DNA of 39,931 nucleotides. Source: Paraoerskovia marina DSM 21750. Lineage in GTDB: Bacteria; Actinomycetota; Actinomycetes; Actinomycetales; Cellulomonadaceae. This document shows positions 39,119 to 39,931 of the stretch, piece by piece. The notes under the pieces were generated by a model. That model was not told where the DNA came from. It saw only the letters and a list, made by a program, of their open reading frames with translations, and ran no database searches. Where the stretch lies: contig NZ_KL370783.1 in NCBI RefSeq assembly GCF_000701465.1, positions 1 through 39,931 on the forward strand, read 5' to 3'. The position numbers and the translations under genes were made by a program. Position 1 is the first letter of the stretch; each line of letters begins with the position of its first letter.

Positions 39119-39931
39119 TCAGGCGAACCGACGACGAAGCACGACCAACAGGCCGCCCAGGACCATCAGAGCTCCTGCGGCACCGATCAGGCCGGCGGCG
39201 CTCGCACCGGTGACCGCCAGGGATCCTCCGCCCGACGACGTCGCGTCCGCCTCGTTCGTTACCGTCACCACGGGCAGCGGGTCGATGCCGTCGACACCGA
39301 GCACGACCGCGTCGGAGATCACGGGTGTGGACCACTCGCCGTCCTGGATCGGGGCCGGGTCGTCCTCCGTGACGGAGCACTCGGCACCGACGGGCAGGTC
39401 CGCACCGAGGGTGTCGGACGACTCTCCCGCCGCGAGCTCCCACGTGCCCTCGCCGACGGTCTCGCCGTCGAGCGTGCACTCCCAGTCCCCGGTGAACGTC
39501 GTCCCGTCGGGCACGACGCCGTCCGGGTCGTCCAGCTGCTTGCGGACGGTGAAGCCCGTCGCGACGTCGTCAGCACCGGCGGTGTTGGTCACCACGGCCA
39601 CCGGCAGCGGCTCGGCGCCCGCGTCGACGAGCGTCACCGTGCCGGGCAGAGACGGCTCCGACCAGGCGCCGCCCTCGATCTCGGGCAGCGGCATGTCCTC
39701 AGACACCGTGCACTCCGAGCCCACGGGCAGGCCCTCCGCGACCGTCACCGTCTCGTCCGCGGCGAGCTCCCAGGTGCCTTCGCCGACGACGCTGCCCTCG
39801 GAGGTGCACTCCCAGGTCCCGGTGAACACGACGTCGTCGCCGACCACGCCGTCGGCGTCGTTGACGACCTTGGTGATGTCGAAGCCGGTGACGACATCCT
39901 CGGCCACGACGGTGTTCGTCACCGTCACGAG
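39119..39931 (-). CDS. DUF5979-repeat surface protein, C-terminal part (runs off right edge)
   Basis: The frame is open to the window edge, so the N-terminus lies outside; 270 residues are visible. It has two full DUF5979 repeats: FDITKVVNDADGVVGDDVVF with GTWECTSEG and GLPVGSECTVSED, then FTVRKQLDDPDGVVPDGTTF with GDWECTLDG and DLPVGAECSVTED. A third repeat's VTNT end is at the edge. After a GGGS-type spacer comes LAVTG, a membrane helix (ASAAGLIGAAGALMVLGGLL) and RRRFA. It is thus a wall-anchored relative of the protein at 35911-38940. Both are on the minus strand, this one upstream, 178 bases apart, so they may come from one duplicated locus. Confidence 0.92.
   Translation of the reverse strand, partial: LVTVTNTVVAEDVVTGFDITKVVNDADGVVGDDVVFTGTWECTSEGSVVGEGTWELAADETVTVAEGLPVGSECTVSEDMPLPEIEGGAWSEPSLPGTVTLVDAGAEPLPVAVVTNTAGADDVATGFTVRKQLDDPDGVVPDGTTFTGDWECTLDGETVGEGTWELAAGESSDTLGADLPVGAECSVTEDDPAPIQDGEWSTPVISDAVVLGVDGIDPLPVVTVTNEADATSSGGGSLAVTGASAAGLIGAAGALMVLGGLLVVLRRRFA

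Overview
This is a GC-rich window, apart from one poorer stretch, and it looks like the chromosome of a high-GC actinobacterium of the cellulomonad/promicromonosporid type (Cellulomonas or Cellulosimicrobium-like). That placement is an inference from base composition and from the families present: GH19 chitinases, DUF5979 surface proteins with LAXTG anchors, class F sortase with a CHRD protein, DUF6318 lipoproteins and DUF2510 proteins. No rRNA, tRNA or CRISPR array was seen, and no core replication genes, so the window reads as accessory and cell-surface territory.

Layout. 1-2.6 kb: the N-terminal end of a secreted protein, then two convergent GH19 chitinases that form a large inverted repeat; one has a signal peptide and chitin-binding domain, the other has neither. 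2.7-7.1 kb: a small zinc-ribbon protein, a visibly lower-GC defence remnant with an intact DUF262/DUF1524 (GmrSD/SspE-type) nuclease, and a divergent HNH endonuclease gene decayed by frameshifts and stops. 7.1-9.7 kb: a lipoprotein, a membrane coiled-coil protein, a winged-helix protein behind a hairpin leader, and a decayed lipoprotein gene. 9.8-12.9 kb: a translationally coupled three-gene operon (ESX-like small protein, 728-aa WXG-type/DUF6571-like protein, lipoprotein). 12.9-17.3 kb: a two-gene module that looks like Dna2 split in two, a PD-(D/E)XK nuclease with a Cas4/Dna2-type four-cysteine signature followed by an SF1 helicase. 17.4-22.4 kb: a DUF2510 protein, a lipoprotein and a threefold tandem array of DUF6318 lipoprotein plus PKD protein, in which the PKD gene is intact only in unit 1 and the third lipoprotein has ATT where its siblings have ATG. 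22.4-27.1 kb: class F sortase coupled to a CHRD protein, a membrane protein, and a DsbA-like/CcdA-like thiol redox pair. 27-32.2 kb: a NERD helicase, a hypothetical-Nudix pair, a small acidic protein, an ADP-ribosylglycohydrolase-YchJ pair and a 65-bp tandem repeat array. 32.2-39.9 kb: DUF2254 membrane protein, three LAXTG surface proteins (two with DUF5979 repeats, one running off the right edge) and a threonine aldolase-like enzyme.

A family of short repeats with the core CTCGACARGCTCGACC links distant parts of the window. It forms the intergenic array and also lies in frame inside the helicase, the sortase and the CcdA-like protein, where different frames and strands give unrelated low-complexity peptides. 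The best candidates for undescribed biology are the split Dna2-like module, these in-frame repeat insertions, the ESX-like operon, and a possible non-canonical sorting signal on the CHRD protein. All functional statements come from reading motifs by eye; no database search was run.
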